From R-RK-3 sp963842775 (lineage in GTDB: Bacteria > Pseudomonadota > Alphaproteobacteria > Rhizobiales > Rhodomicrobiaceae), in contig CAWJHQ010000011.1 in NCBI GenBank assembly GCA_963842775.1, forward strand, positions 62,001 to 126,000: 64,000 bases of DNA. Reading direction: 5' to 3'. Position 1 is the first letter of the stretch, and every line of letters starts with the position of its first letter. Shown here piece by piece: positions 1-9,383 of this stretch. The notes below the pieces were generated by a model, which ran no database searches, had not been told where the DNA came from, and saw only the letters and a list, made by a program, of their open reading frames with translations. A program made the translations under genes and the position numbers.

Positions 1-2000
1 TCGATCACGCCGGGGTCGGGCGTCACCTTGATGACGTTGAGGCGCGCATCGAATGGCGGCGTATAGCCTTCGATATGGACCTTCAGGCCGGTATCGGCGG
101 CAGTATCCTCCACGGCGGCGATGAGCGCCGCATAATCCTCCGCGTCGATCACCGGCGGCATGAAGATCTGCAGATGGCCGTCGCGCGGCTCGATGGTCAG
201 CGCGGTGCGGACGGCGCCCACGACTTCCTGAGGTTCGGTCGGCAAGGCGGCCGCCGGCACTTCCAGCGTTACCGCGCGCCGATTGACGAGCAGCACCTCG
301 CGGCGCGGCAGCGGGCGCTGCTGCGTCATCGGGTCGGACGGGATGACCTGCGGATAGTTGATCGGCGCGACATAGGGCAGGCCGCTGAGCGGCAGACGGA
401 AGCCGGCGGGCGAGTCGCCGGGAATGAGGAACAGCTTTTCGCGCCGCAGCGCCCAGCGCTCCGTCACCCAGCGGCGGCCGTGCTCCTGCGAATGCCAGAC
501 CTGGATCGGCAGCACATAGCTGGTCGCGGTCTCGATGCCGCGGTCGAACACGCGGATGAGCCGTGCGCGCTCGGCCGGGTCGTCGAGCTTGTTGGTCTTG
601 GCTTCGAGATTGACCGGCAATTTCTGCTCGATGAGCAGGAAATGCGCCGGGTCCTCATAGGCGGGCATGGCGCTGTTCTTCGGCAGGCCGAGCTTTTCCG
701 TCAGGCCGGCGGAGAAGCGCTGCGCGTCCTCGATCGTGGCCGGGCTTTCCGGCGCTTCGCCGTCGATCAGTTCGGCATTCTGCCAAAGCGGCTCTCCATC
801 GCCCGCCAATAGACCGCGAAGGCCCAGCGCGGCAGCTGCTCGCCCGGATACCATTTGCCCTGGCCGTAATGCAGCAATCCGCCCGGCGCGAAACGGCTGC
901 GCAGGCGGCGGATCAGTTCCTCGGCATAGACGCCGCTTAGTGGGGCCGACGGCGGCGGTGTTCCATTCGGCGCCGTCCATGTCGTCCGCCGAAACGAAGG
1001 TCGGCTCCCCGCCCATGGAGAGCCGCACGTCGCCGTCTTTCAAGCGGCGGTCGACCTCATAGCCCGCACTGGTGATGGCCGCCCATTGCTGGTCGCTATA
1101 GGGTTTGGTCACGCGGGGGGATTCGGCGATGCGCGTCACCGCCATGTCGAAGGAAAACTCGACTTCCGCCTTCTCATGGCCGCCCGAGATCGGCGCCGCG
1201 CTCATCGGACTGGGCGTTGCGGCGAGCGGGATGTGGCCCTCGCCCGCGAGCAGGCCGGAGGTCGGATCGAGCCCGACCCATCCGGCGCCCGGCAGATAGA
1301 CTTCGGCCCAGGCATGCAGATCGGTGAAATCGGTCGACGCGCCCGCTGGGCCGTCGAGCGGCTTCACATCGGGGGTGAGCTGGATGAGATAGCCGGAGAC
1401 GAAGCGCGCGGCGAGGCCGTAATGCCGCAGGATCTGCACCAGCAGCCAGCCGCTGTCGCGGCAGGAGCCCGCTCCTGTCTTCAGCGTCTCTTCCGGCGTC
1501 TGCACGCCCGGCTCCATGCGGATGAGATATTTGACGTCGTTCTGCACATGCCGGTTGAGCTCGATCAGGAAGTCGATCGAGATTTTGGAGTCGAATTTCA
1601 GGCCGGCGATATATTTCTTCAGCAAAGGCCCGGCGGGGATCGGCTCCAGATAGGGCCCGAGCTCCTTCTTCAGCTCCGGTTCGTAGGCGAACGGCCAGTC
1701 GCGGGCATAGTCGTCGACGAAGAAATCGAACGGATTGATCACCGCCATGTCGGCGACGAGGTCCACCGTCACGCTGAATTCGCGCGTCTTCTCCGGGATC
1801 ACCAGACGGGCGAGATAATTGCCGAACGGGTCCTGCTGCCAGTTGAGGAAATGCTGCTTCGGCGTCAGCGTCAGGGAATAGCTGAGGATCGGCGTGCGGC
1901 AATGCGGCGCGGGGCGCAGGCGGATGATCTGCGGCCCCATGGCCGTCAGCCGGTCATAGTGATACTCGGTCTTGTGCGTCAATGCGACGTGCAGTGTCAT
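1..2000 (-). CDS. Transglutaminase-like protein with DUF2126 region (3' end outside window)
   Basis: The frame opens at an ATG at 2000 behind an AGAGGGG ribosome site and runs off the left edge. Residues 1-80 look like the bacterial transglutaminase N-terminal beta domain. The papain-like core follows, with candidate triad Cys180 (GAGSCRDS), His229 (DLHAWAEVY) and Asp245 (GLDPT). After about residue 310 it matches the DUF2126 part of these roughly 1,100-residue proteins (GGEPTFVS, DGAEWNTAAVGPTKR). Between about 935 and 803 the homology moves to another frame (VYAEELIRRL to WAFAVYWR) and then returns, which implies one extra and one missing base; no stop arises. It is the last gene visible of an operon with the alpha-E and ATP-grasp genes. 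The family is predicted to act in peptide cross-linking or tagging; the substrate is unknown. Confidence 0.87.
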   Translation of the reverse strand, partial: MTLHVALTHKTEYHYDRLTAMGPQIIRLRPAPHCRTPILSYSLTLTPKQHFLNWQQDPFGNYLARLVIPEKTREFSVTVDLVADMAVINPFDFFVDDYARDWPFAYEPELKKELGPYLEPIPAGPLLKKYIAGLKFDSKISIDFLIELNRHVQNDVKYLIRMEPGVQTPEETLKTGAGSCRDSGWLLVQILRHYGLAARFVSGYLIQLTPDVKPLDGPAGASTDFTDLHAWAEVYLPGAGWVGLDPTSGLLAGEGHIPLAATPSPMSAAPISGGHEKAEVEFSFDMAVTRIAESPRVTKPYSDQQWAAITSAGYEVDRRLKDGDVRLSMGGEPTFVSADDMDGAEWNTAAVGPTKRRLCRGTDPPPAQPFRAGRIAALRPGQMVSGRAAAALGLRGLLAGDGEPLWQNAELIDGEAPESPATIEDAQRFSAGLTEKLGLPKNSAMPAYEDPAHFLLIEQKLPVNLEAKTNKLDDPAERARLIRVFDRGIETATSYVLPIQVWHSQEHGRRWVTERWALRREKLFLIPGDSPAGFRLPLSGLPYVAPINYPQVIPSDPMTQQRPLPRREVLLVNRRAVTLEVPAAALPTEPQEVVGAVRTALTIEPRDGHLQIFMPPVIDAEDYAALIAAVEDTAADTGLKVHIEGYTPPFDARLNVIKVTPDPGVI

Positions 2001-2080
2001 GAACCCCTCTTCAAGCAAGCTGCCCCACCCGCCGCCCGCATTCGCGGCGACGTGCCCGGCGCGGCGCCTCGCGTTTCCGA

Positions 2081-3127
2081 TTATCCTTGCGTCTGGATCT
2101 GGCCAGACGCGCCGGCCTGAGACTCGAACAGATTTGCGGGCTTTGCCGGAGCAGCTTCCGCCGCGCCCGGTTCCAGCTGATGGCCGAAAAAGGCGTTGCC
2201 GAGCTCGGAGGTCAGTTCCATCAGCTCCCGCTGAACCCAGTCATTGAAGGCGTGCAGCCCGGTGAGCAGATCGGCATTGGTGGGCACCTTGCGCAGATCG
2301 GCCTGGAAACGCTGGACACGGTCGAAAGCGCGCTGGGCATTGCGCAGGCGGTACTCGCCGCGCAGCTGGCTGACCATGCGCTGGATCTCGCCGGCGCAGA
2401 ACGAGATCGAACGCGGCAGGCGCGTGTCGAACATCAGAAAGCGGGCGACATCGGCGGGTTCGAAGCCGCTCGATTGGGCGCGCCTGAAGGAGTGATAGGC
2501 GGAAGCCGAGCGCAACAGCGCGTTCCAGAGTCCGGCCTGCTGTTCCGCCGTAATTTCGGTCATGCCGGTGGCGCGCTGGGCGAACTGCACGTCGAGCAGG
2601 CGGCTGGTCTGGTCGGCGCGCTCGATGAACAGGCCAAGCTGGAAAAACGGCCAGCTCTCATCCCGGTAAAGCGTGCTTTCCGCCACGCCGATCTCGGCAT
2701 AGCAGCCGCGCTTGATGGTGTCGCAGCTCCGCGACAGGCGGGATTCGGAGAAGTCGCTTTCGCCAAGGCTCAGGAGGCGCGTGTAGAAGTCGTTGATCTG
2801 GGTCCACATGTCGGTGGAGATCAGCGGCCTGAGCGCGCGGGCATTTTCGCGTGCGGCGCGGACGCTGGCCTGAATGGACGAGGGGTTCTCCAGCCGGGTG
2901 ACATAATAGGCGATGACGTTGGCGGCGGTCGCCTCGTCATATTTCTTGGCGAAATTCTCCTGGTCGGAATAGAGCGCGATGATCCAGGCCCAGCTGTCAT
3001 TGTCGGGCCGTCCGCGCTGGAAGGAGGAATGCGCCTCCAGGATGCGGGCCATGCTTTCGGCCCGCTCCAGATAGCGCGCAAGCCAGAACACGCTTTCGGC
3101 GTGACGGGAGAGAAGCGTCGTCGTCAC
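2081..3127 (-). CDS. Alpha-E domain protein (DUF403)
   Basis: The 348-residue protein begins MTTTLLSRHAESVFWLARYL, the typical opening of alpha-helical alpha-E proteins, and is mostly helical and rich in Arg and Glu throughout. Its ATG overlaps the TGA of the upstream ATP-grasp gene (ATGA), so translation is probably coupled. Alpha-E proteins almost always sit next to circularly permuted ATP-grasp and transglutaminase genes and are predicted partners in peptide synthesis or modification; no catalytic residue is known. The last 30 residues are rich in Ala, Pro and Gly and look disordered. The family call is firm; the biochemical role is inference. Confidence 0.92.
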   Translation of the reverse strand: MTTTLLSRHAESVFWLARYLERAESMARILEAHSSFQRGRPDNDSWAWIIALYSDQENFAKKYDEATAANVIAYYVTRLENPSSIQASVRAARENARALRPLISTDMWTQINDFYTRLLSLGESDFSESRLSRSCDTIKRGCYAEIGVAESTLYRDESWPFFQLGLFIERADQTSRLLDVQFAQRATGMTEITAEQQAGLWNALLRSASAYHSFRRAQSSGFEPADVARFLMFDTRLPRSISFCAGEIQRMVSQLRGEYRLRNAQRAFDRVQRFQADLRKVPTNADLLTGLHAFNDWVQRELMELTSELGNAFFGHQLEPGAAEAAPAKPANLFESQAGASGQIQTQG

Positions 3128-4605
3128 TGGCCGTTACCCCGCAAAACCCAGGTGTCCTTGGTGCCGCCGCCTTGCGAGGAATTGACGACGATGGAGCCCT
3201 TCGGCAGCGCAACGCGCGTCAGCCCGCCGGGCATGACCCAGGTGTCCTGTCCGGTAACCGCGAACGGCCGCAAATCGACATGGCGCGGCTCGACCGCGTC
3301 GCCGACGAGCGTGGGGCAGACGGACAGGCTGATCATGGGCTGGGCGATATAATTGCTCGGGTCCCGCTTCAGCCGGTCGCGGCATATTTCGATCTCCGCC
3401 TTAGTCGCTTTCGGTCCGACGCAGATACCATAGCCGCCGGATTCGCCAACAGGCTTCACCACGAGCTTGTCGAGATTGTCGAGCGCATAGGAGAGCGAGC
3501 GCGCCTCGCGGCAAATGTAGGTCTCGACATTCGGCAGGATCGGCTCTTCGTCGAGATAATAGCGGATGATGCGGGGCACATAGGCGTAGACGGCCTTGTC
3601 GTCCGCAACGCCCGTGCCGGCCGCGTTGGCGAGCGTCACATTGCCCTTGCGCACCGCGCGCATGAGGCCGGGAACACCGAGCAGGCTCTCCTTGTTGAAC
3701 ACCTCGGGATCGATGAAATCATCGTTGATGCGGCGATAGATGACGTGCACGGGGGTCGGGCCGGCGACGGTCTTCATGAAGACGCGGTCGTCCTCGACGA
3801 ACAGGTCGCCGCCTTCGACCAGGGGAACGCCCATCTCGCGGGCGAGGAAAATATGCTCGAAATAGGCGGAGTTGAAGACGCCGGGCGAGAGCAGCACGAT
3901 CTGCGCCTCGTTGAGGACTGGAGGCGCGACTTCCCGGAGCTTGCGCGAAAGCTGCAGCCCATAGTCGGACACCGGCTCGATGCCGAAACCCTCCATCAGG
4001 TCGGGGAAAGCGCGCTGGATGAGATGCCGGTTCTCCACCACGTAGGACACGCCCGACGGCGTGCGGCTATTGTCCTCCAGCACGAGGAAGCGGCCGGTTT
4101 CATCGCGGATGATATCGGTGCCGGCGATGTGAATATATGTGCCTGCCGGAGGGTTATAATCCACCATTTCCGGCCGGAAATTCACGTTCTGGAAAACAAG
4201 ATCGGCCGGGAGCGTGCCATCCCTAAAGATGTGGCGGTCGTGATAGACGTCCCAGAGGAACAGATTGAGCGCCTTCACGCGCTGCTGGATGCCGGCTTCG
4301 AGGCGCCCCCAGTCGCTTGCGGTGATGACGCGGGGGATGACGTCGAATGGCAGGATGCGGTCGATGGCGTTGCGGTCGCTATAGACTGTAAAGGTGATGC
4401 CCAGCATGAACAGCTCGCGCTCGGCATCCTTGGAGCGGGCGGAGAGATCGGCCAGCTCCATCTGCTGGAGCCGGTGCCATAGCTTGGTCAGTGCAGGATT
4501 GGGATTTTGCGGATTTCCAAGAAGTTCGCAGTAGAACGAGCCAGCATCGTATTCGTCGAGCGTCGCTGTCATAGCGGGATTGCGTAAAACCGTGACGGTT
4601 GCCAT
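3124..4605 (-). CDS. Circularly permuted ATP-grasp protein (DUF404/DUF407)
   Basis: At 493 residues this has the usual length of the circularly permuted ATP-grasp type 2 family, predicted to join a carboxylate to an amine using ATP. Visible family segments include AGTDIIRDETGRFLVLEDN, EGGDLFVEDDRVFMKT and, near residue 390, LVVKPVGESGGYGICVGP, which holds the nucleotide-binding Lys and glycine loop. An in-frame ATG at 4572 is an alternative start. This is the first gene of the operon and overlaps the alpha-E gene by four bases. Established context: ATP-grasp, alpha-E and transglutaminase genes recur together in many bacteria. The product made here is not known. Confidence 0.93.
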   Translation of the reverse strand: MATVTVLRNPAMTATLDEYDAGSFYCELLGNPQNPNPALTKLWHRLQQMELADLSARSKDAERELFMLGITFTVYSDRNAIDRILPFDVIPRVITASDWGRLEAGIQQRVKALNLFLWDVYHDRHIFRDGTLPADLVFQNVNFRPEMVDYNPPAGTYIHIAGTDIIRDETGRFLVLEDNSRTPSGVSYVVENRHLIQRAFPDLMEGFGIEPVSDYGLQLSRKLREVAPPVLNEAQIVLLSPGVFNSAYFEHIFLAREMGVPLVEGGDLFVEDDRVFMKTVAGPTPVHVIYRRINDDFIDPEVFNKESLLGVPGLMRAVRKGNVTLANAAGTGVADDKAVYAYVPRIIRYYLDEEPILPNVETYICREARSLSYALDNLDKLVVKPVGESGGYGICVGPKATKAEIEICRDRLKRDPSNYIAQPMISLSVCPTLVGDAVEPRHVDLRPFAVTGQDTWVMPGGLTRVALPKGSIVVNSSQGGGTKDTWVLRGNGQ

Positions 4606-4934
4606 GAGTTTCCCTCGTGAATTGTCGATGCGTCGGCCCTTCCACCCTATTTGATGTAGACTAACAATTTATGGTTACTGACAGCCTAACATAAGCCTCC
4701 GTACAAGGGAAAGACGAAAGCCTGCTCAAATAGTAAGCATCGCAAGTGTGGGCGCGGCTCGATGGTGGGAAACACTGGGGAAGACATACGGCTCGTCGCG
4801 GCCAGTGAATGCTGTCCGCGTGAGCCGGTTGGGTAACACATTCAAGGGTTCGAAAGTAAAGTCAAGCGCTGCCGCAAAATTGTGCACGCGCTTGAAATCA
4901 GAGCAAAAAATTTGCACTGCAGGGAAGCAATGTC
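4606..4934. other. Intergenic region between divergent genes
   Basis: This 329-base gap separates the ATP-grasp operon (minus) from the hydrolase gene (plus) and must hold both promoters. The part from 4640 to 4740 is noticeably richer in A and T than its surroundings. I see no RNA gene, repeat or convincing protein-coding frame in it, and no promoter motif good enough to name. Confidence 0.5.
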
Positions 4935-5816
4935 ATGAAGAGCATCATGATCGGGGATATTCCGATCGCCTATATCGACGAGGGCGATGGCCCACCGGTC
5001 ATTCTCGTGCATTGTTCGAGCGGATCGCACCGGATGTGGCGTGCACTGATCGATGAGCTGAAAGGCACCTACAGGGTGCTCGCGCCGGATTTGATAGGAT
5101 ACGGACGATCAGGCCGCTGGCCGCCGGAACGGCCCTTCGATACCGGCATCGAAGCCCAGATTCTGATGCTTCTCGCCAGCGTTGCGGATGAGCCGGCGCA
5201 TTTCATCGGACATTCCTATGGCGGCGCGATTTCGCTCGAGGCCGTCCGGTTGATGCAGGGGCGGGCGCGAGGCATGACGCTGATCGAACCGGTGGCGTTC
5301 CACTTGTTGCGCGCCGCCGGGAAGGATGCCGAGTGGCAGGTGATCGAGGGCGTGATCAACGCGGTGAGCGAAGCGATGACGCGCGGCGACCGCAAGGCTG
5401 CGGCGGCCGTTTACATGGGTTTCTGGCTCGGCAGGTTCCAATGGTGGCTGTCGCCGCGCAAGCTGAAGGACAACATCATCGAGACCGTGGACAAGGTGGC
5501 GCTCGAATTCCTCGCGGCGAAGGGGCTCTCCGCGCCGCCGATGGACGTCTACACCGCCCTCGACGTGCCGACGCTGCTGATCCACGGCAGCAAGACCCGT
5601 CAGCCGTCCTTGGCGGTGACGCAAGTGCTGGCGGAATTGCTGCCCGATGCGCGCATCGCCGCTGTCGCAGGCGCTGGCCATATGAGCCCGCTGACCCATC
5701 GGGACGCGGTGAACCGGCTGGTGCTCGCCCATATCGAGGAATGCGCGGCGGGGAAGGCGGACAGCGTCACGCCTCGGCCGGGGCTGGAGGGCGTAGCGGG
5801 GCTTTCGGGAGGCTGA
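4935..5816 (+). CDS. Alpha/beta hydrolase
   Basis: This 293-residue protein has the alpha/beta hydrolase layout. The oxyanion-hole segment ILVHCSSG is near residue 25, the nucleophile elbow GHSYGG gives Ser94, and GAGHMSP gives the catalytic His at 249. The usual acid after strand 7 is absent (IHGSKTRQPS has no Asp); Glu118 in LIEPVAF after strand 6 is a candidate, as in some subfamilies. The ATG at 4935 follows AGGGAAG. There is no signal peptide, so it is probably cytoplasmic. The gene stands alone and its substrate cannot be inferred. Confidence 0.88.
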   Translation: MKSIMIGDIPIAYIDEGDGPPVILVHCSSGSHRMWRALIDELKGTYRVLAPDLIGYGRSGRWPPERPFDTGIEAQILMLLASVADEPAHFIGHSYGGAISLEAVRLMQGRARGMTLIEPVAFHLLRAAGKDAEWQVIEGVINAVSEAMTRGDRKAAAAVYMGFWLGRFQWWLSPRKLKDNIIETVDKVALEFLAAKGLSAPPMDVYTALDVPTLLIHGSKTRQPSLAVTQVLAELLPDARIAAVAGAGHMSPLTHRDAVNRLVLAHIEECAAGKADSVTPRPGLEGVAGLSGG

Positions 5817-6052
5817 TTCTCAGTCGATGCGCCGATGCCGTCAGCCTCAAGGACTGGGCTGTGCGGACCAAAATCGATTTATTCACCTTCTGAGAGGACC
5901 GACTGAGTGCATCCAGGAAACGTGCCTTTGTCCGAGTATGAGCGCCGCGTGCCGGGCACGGGATATCGAGGCTAAAACACGCATAATCGTCGCGGGTCGC
6001 GGGTTTGGTCGCGAGCTTCTGCGCCGATAGCGAATCGTCGGCCGAAGTCCGC

Positions 6053-6827
6053 CTATTTCGTCTTGGCGGCGCTCATTCGGACCCATTGGCCGTTAATGTC
6101 GTCGTCGGCGATCATCTTGCAGCACCGTGTCGGCGAATTCCTTCGGATCGGCAACCCCGCTGGCGTCGCGTTGGCTCGCCTTGATTTTCTGCGTCATGTC
6201 CTCGGAGCGCTCGGCGAACATGTCGGTGTCGTAGCGGCCGGACATGATGGTGACGACCCGGATGCCTTCGTTGACCAGGTCGCGGGCCAGCGGACGGGTG
6301 AGCGCCAGAACGCCGCCTTCCGAGGCGGCATAGGCGGCCTGGCCTTCCAGCCCGTCCTCGGCGGCGACGGAGGCGGAGTTGATGATGATGCCGCGAATGC
6401 CGCCTTCGAGCGGCGGCAGCGTCATCATCGCGGCGGCGGATTTGGTCGCCATGTAGAAGGTGCCGGTGAGATTGACCTGCAGCAGCCGCTCGAAGCTGGG
6501 CACGTCATGCAGCATGATGCGGCCGGTGTCGGGGTTGCGCCAGACGGTCGGCTGATCCATGGCGATGCCGGCGCAGTTGACGAGCACACGCTCCAGGCCG
6601 TGCTCCTCGCGGGCGAAATCGAGAGCGGTGTCGACCGTAATCTCGCTGGAAATCTCCAGATGCCGGTAGATCGCGCCGATGCGGCGGGCCAGCGCCTCGC
6701 CTTCTTCGCGATACATGTCGAGAATGGCGACCTTGCACCCGGCGGCGGCCAGTTTCTCGGCCGCTGCGGCGCCGAGGCCCTTCGCTCCGCCGGCAACGAT
6801 GGCGCTGATATCCTTGCCCAGTCTCAT
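6053..6827 (-). CDS. Short-chain dehydrogenase/reductase, HSD10-like, with frame break and Lys-to-Glu change
   Basis: The N-terminus carries the Rossmann loop GGAKGLG (13-19), then NCAGIA and the catalytic NSAS segment (150-153), resembling the 3-hydroxyacyl-CoA dehydrogenase type II (HSD10) group. The active-site Tyr166 is present, but the position four residues later, almost always Lys, is Glu170 (YAASEGG). In the direct frame the protein ends in an Arg-rich tail at 6093. In another frame the sequence continues MIADDDINGQWVRMSAAKTK and stops at 6053, exactly the expected SDR C-terminus. One extra base near 6118 would explain this. The gene is solitary and its substrate unknown. Confidence 0.82.
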
Positions 6828-6904
6828 GCTTATACCCTCAATCTTTTTTCGGCTGGAATGAACGGCACAAAAATTGGGCGAAAGTCAAACGGTTATTGCG
6901 GGAA

Positions 6905-7222
6905 TCATTCGGCGACAAAATGGAATGCGGTGCCGTAGACGAATATCTCGCAGGCGCCGTCGGCGAGGCGGGGATGGCTGATGCGGACGGCGATGCAGCC
7001 GTCATAGCCTTTCGCCTTGGCTTTTTCCTCGAGTTCGGCGAGCGCGCGTTCGAGCGTCGAGGCCATCAGCCTTTCATAACGCCGCATTTTTCCGCCGAAT
7101 GTGTTGGTGATCATTTCCCTGATGTCGCGCAGAATATTGGCGGCGCTCACGGCCGAAACCGAGAGCAGTTCGCCCTCACGCACCTTGCGGTCCGTGAGCT
7201 TGTCGACGGTGTAGAGCGCCAT
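6905..7222 (-). CDS. YbjQ/UPF0145 family heavy-metal-binding-domain protein
   Basis: The 105-residue protein matches the small YbjQ (DUF74) family, which forms oligomeric rings of unclear function. The family's hallmarks are SAANILRDIR, the long helix MASTLERALAELEEKAKAKG and the terminal strands YDGCIAVRIS and GACEIFVYGTAF. The gene starts only two bases after the stop of the upstream exported protein, so the two are probably co-translated. That pairing is the only clue to its role. No metal-binding cluster is obvious despite the family name. Confidence 0.88.
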   Translation of the reverse strand: MALYTVDKLTDRKVREGELLSVSAVSAANILRDIREMITNTFGGKMRRYERLMASTLERALAELEEKAKAKGYDGCIAVRISHPRLADGACEIFVYGTAFHFVAE

Positions 7223-7224
7223 GA

Positions 7225-9073
7225 TTACTTCTTCCCTCCGTCCGTGGTTCGGATCACGACGGTCGGCGGCCGGCCGAACAGAATGCGCTTCAACAGCACC
7301 AGCAGAAGCAGCACGAGCAAGGCGATGATCAGCAGGGCCGACCAGTAGCGTTCGACGAAAACGCGGTAATTCACGTCACCCGACCGAACCTCGGACAGGT
7401 CCTGGCCGATATTGGTGAAGCTGAGCGTGGCATTGTCGCGCAGCAGCATGGTGACGGCGGAGAGCTGGTCCCGGCTCTCCAGAATGGCGCCCTGGATCGA
7501 CGGCTTGCCCAAGGTCCGCATCAGGCCGGGGTCCTCGGCGACCTGACGCAGCACGCTTCCGGCGGCGCGGGGCTCCAGGCGGTTCTGATAGCCGGCCAGC
7601 GCCGCAAGGTCGCTTTCGGAGAGGCGGCGCGCCAGATCCTTCAGTGTCTGGGAGGGGAGCGACAGCAATGCGTCGCGCGCCCCACGTTCGAGGCGGGCGA
7701 TCCGCTGGGCCGCGGCGCGATTGTCGAAATCCAGCAATGTCGAGAGCTTCGTTGAATCGATCTCGTTCGGCGCGATGAGCTGCGGCAGGCCATATTCGAC
7801 GGCCTTGGGCAGGCGCGGCCCGGCCAATTGCGCCCAGGCGAGCGCCTTGTCCAGCGACTTCATCTCGATCGCGATGGCGACGCCGGTGTCGTCCAGATCG
7901 AGAAGCGCGCGGCCGAGCGATCCATCGCGGGTGCGCTTGAGCACGCCTGCTTCCTGCTCCTCGCCCAGCAGGTAGCCGACGAGGCGGCCCAGGCGCCCCA
8001 ATTGGTCGACGGTGCGGTTCTTCAGGAATTCGGCGAAGTCGGCGTTCTTTTCCGCAAGCGAAAGCAGGACGTTATATTTCTGCTTGAAGTCCTGCCAGAA
8101 GGAGTAGATCCGCTCGGTCGTCTCCTCGGCGATGACACCGACCTGCTGCTGGAGATCGGTTTGGATCGATTTGGTCAGTTCCTCCTTGATGAGGTCCTTG
8201 GCTTCGTCCGACTTCATCCGCTCCGCGATCAGCGGGAACACGCCTTCATTCGCCTCATAGACGTCGCGGGCGATCAGCGCCAGGCCGATCAGTCCGGTGA
8301 ATGTGGCGATGATCCTGGAGGCGACCAGACCGGCCACGCGCCGCCCGATCGTGGCCACCATGCGCGCGATGATGCGGCGGCTGACGATGAGCACGATACC
8401 GGAGATCGTTCCTGTGTTCTGCAGGAGCACATCGCTCGTATCGATTTTGGCGGCGCCGGTCGCGGTGGTGACGTTGAGATTGCCTTCGGTCTCGCGCGCA
8501 AACACCTGCGCCACCGCCCCGCCATAGCGGCTTTGCAGCGCGGTGCGGACGCAGGCGATCACGGGCCCCGCGACCTTGGCCGCCGAACCTTCGATGCGCG
8601 CGCCGAAATCCGCGCCGACGCCCCGCGCCAGATCCCCCATCGCGGCCTTGAACCCTTCCGAGCCATAGGCGCGCTCGGCGACGGCGATGGCGGTCTTCTC
8701 CGCCTGCTCGCGGCTGACGGTGGAATAGGCGCGGTCGAGGATGTTGGTGTCGGCGCGCACGATGCGGATCGCTTCGTCGATCTCGGCGTCGAGCCGCTCG
8801 CTCATCTTCACATCGCGCCAATGCTTGTTCGACCAGCGCGGCATAATCGACTTGGCCCAGTTCGCGGGACAGCGCGCTCTCGGTGAGCTTGCGGATTTGC
8901 GCGCGGACGTCGGGATCGTTGAGGTTCTGGCATTCGTCGATGGTAACGCTCGATCCGGGTGCTTCGGCGTTGGTCTGCGCCAGCAGCGGAGAAAACTGCG
9001 CCAGCAGAAACGATCCTGCGGTGAGACTGGCGGTGAACGAGCGAAACCAATGGAACCTTGCTGACACGCGCAT
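7225..9073 (-). CDS. Uncharacterised exported, membrane-anchored protein (frame break near 8815)
   Basis: The real start is probably ATG 9073 behind GAGGAA, giving a signal peptide (MRVSARFHWFRSF, then a hydrophobic stretch ending SPLLAQ). The homology-free N-terminal part (TIDECQNLNDPDVRAQIRK) continues in another frame as MSERLDAEIDEAIRIV, so one extra base near 8805-8825 is likely. The mature protein of about 615 residues is alpha-helical, has a hydrophobic middle (GTISGIVLIVSRR to FTGLIGLALIARDV), long charged helices, and one C-terminal membrane segment (YWSALLIIALLVLLLLVLL) with a short basic tail. I do not recognise the family. It leads a two-gene unit with the YbjQ protein. Confidence 0.75.
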
Positions 9074-9168
9074 TTCCTCGCAAAGCGGCCACCGGAGGGA
9101 AGTCCCGGCGGAAACAAACGGCCCGGTGCCTTGTTCCGGTTCCGAATGCCCCAATATCGCGCTGTCCG

Positions 9169-9354
9169 CTAGAGATTAAAAGCCACGCCGGCGAAAAGCA
9201 TTGCCCAGGCAATGAGGGTAATCTCGAAGGGATGGCCGATGACGATCGGGGTCAGGATCGGCACATCGATATTGAAATACCTTGCCAGAATAATGAGAAC
9301 GACGAGAAGAGTGGAGATTGCGAACATGCCGAAAGAGGGGGCGCTCAACTTCAT
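9169..9354 (-). CDS. Small two-helix membrane protein, 61 residues
   Basis: A short frame begins MKLSAPSFGMFAISTLLVVL at 9354 behind AGAGG with about eight bases of spacing. It has two clear hydrophobic helices (about 9-25 and 38-58) separated by NIDVPILTPIVIGHP. The hydrophobic pattern, good ribosome site and absence of a competing frame support a real gene. The function is unknown. It lies between the exported protein gene and rnhB, all on the minus strand. Confidence 0.7.
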   Translation of the reverse strand: MKLSAPSFGMFAISTLLVVLIILARYFNIDVPILTPIVIGHPFEITLIAWAMLFAGVAFNL

Positions 9355-9383
9355 GGGAGAACCTCTTGGTCAAAAAAGATCGG

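Noticed and set aside
1086..2120. A 344-codon open frame on the plus strand
   Set aside because: It lies opposite the transglutaminase gene, whose catalytic motifs are clear, and has shadow-type composition.
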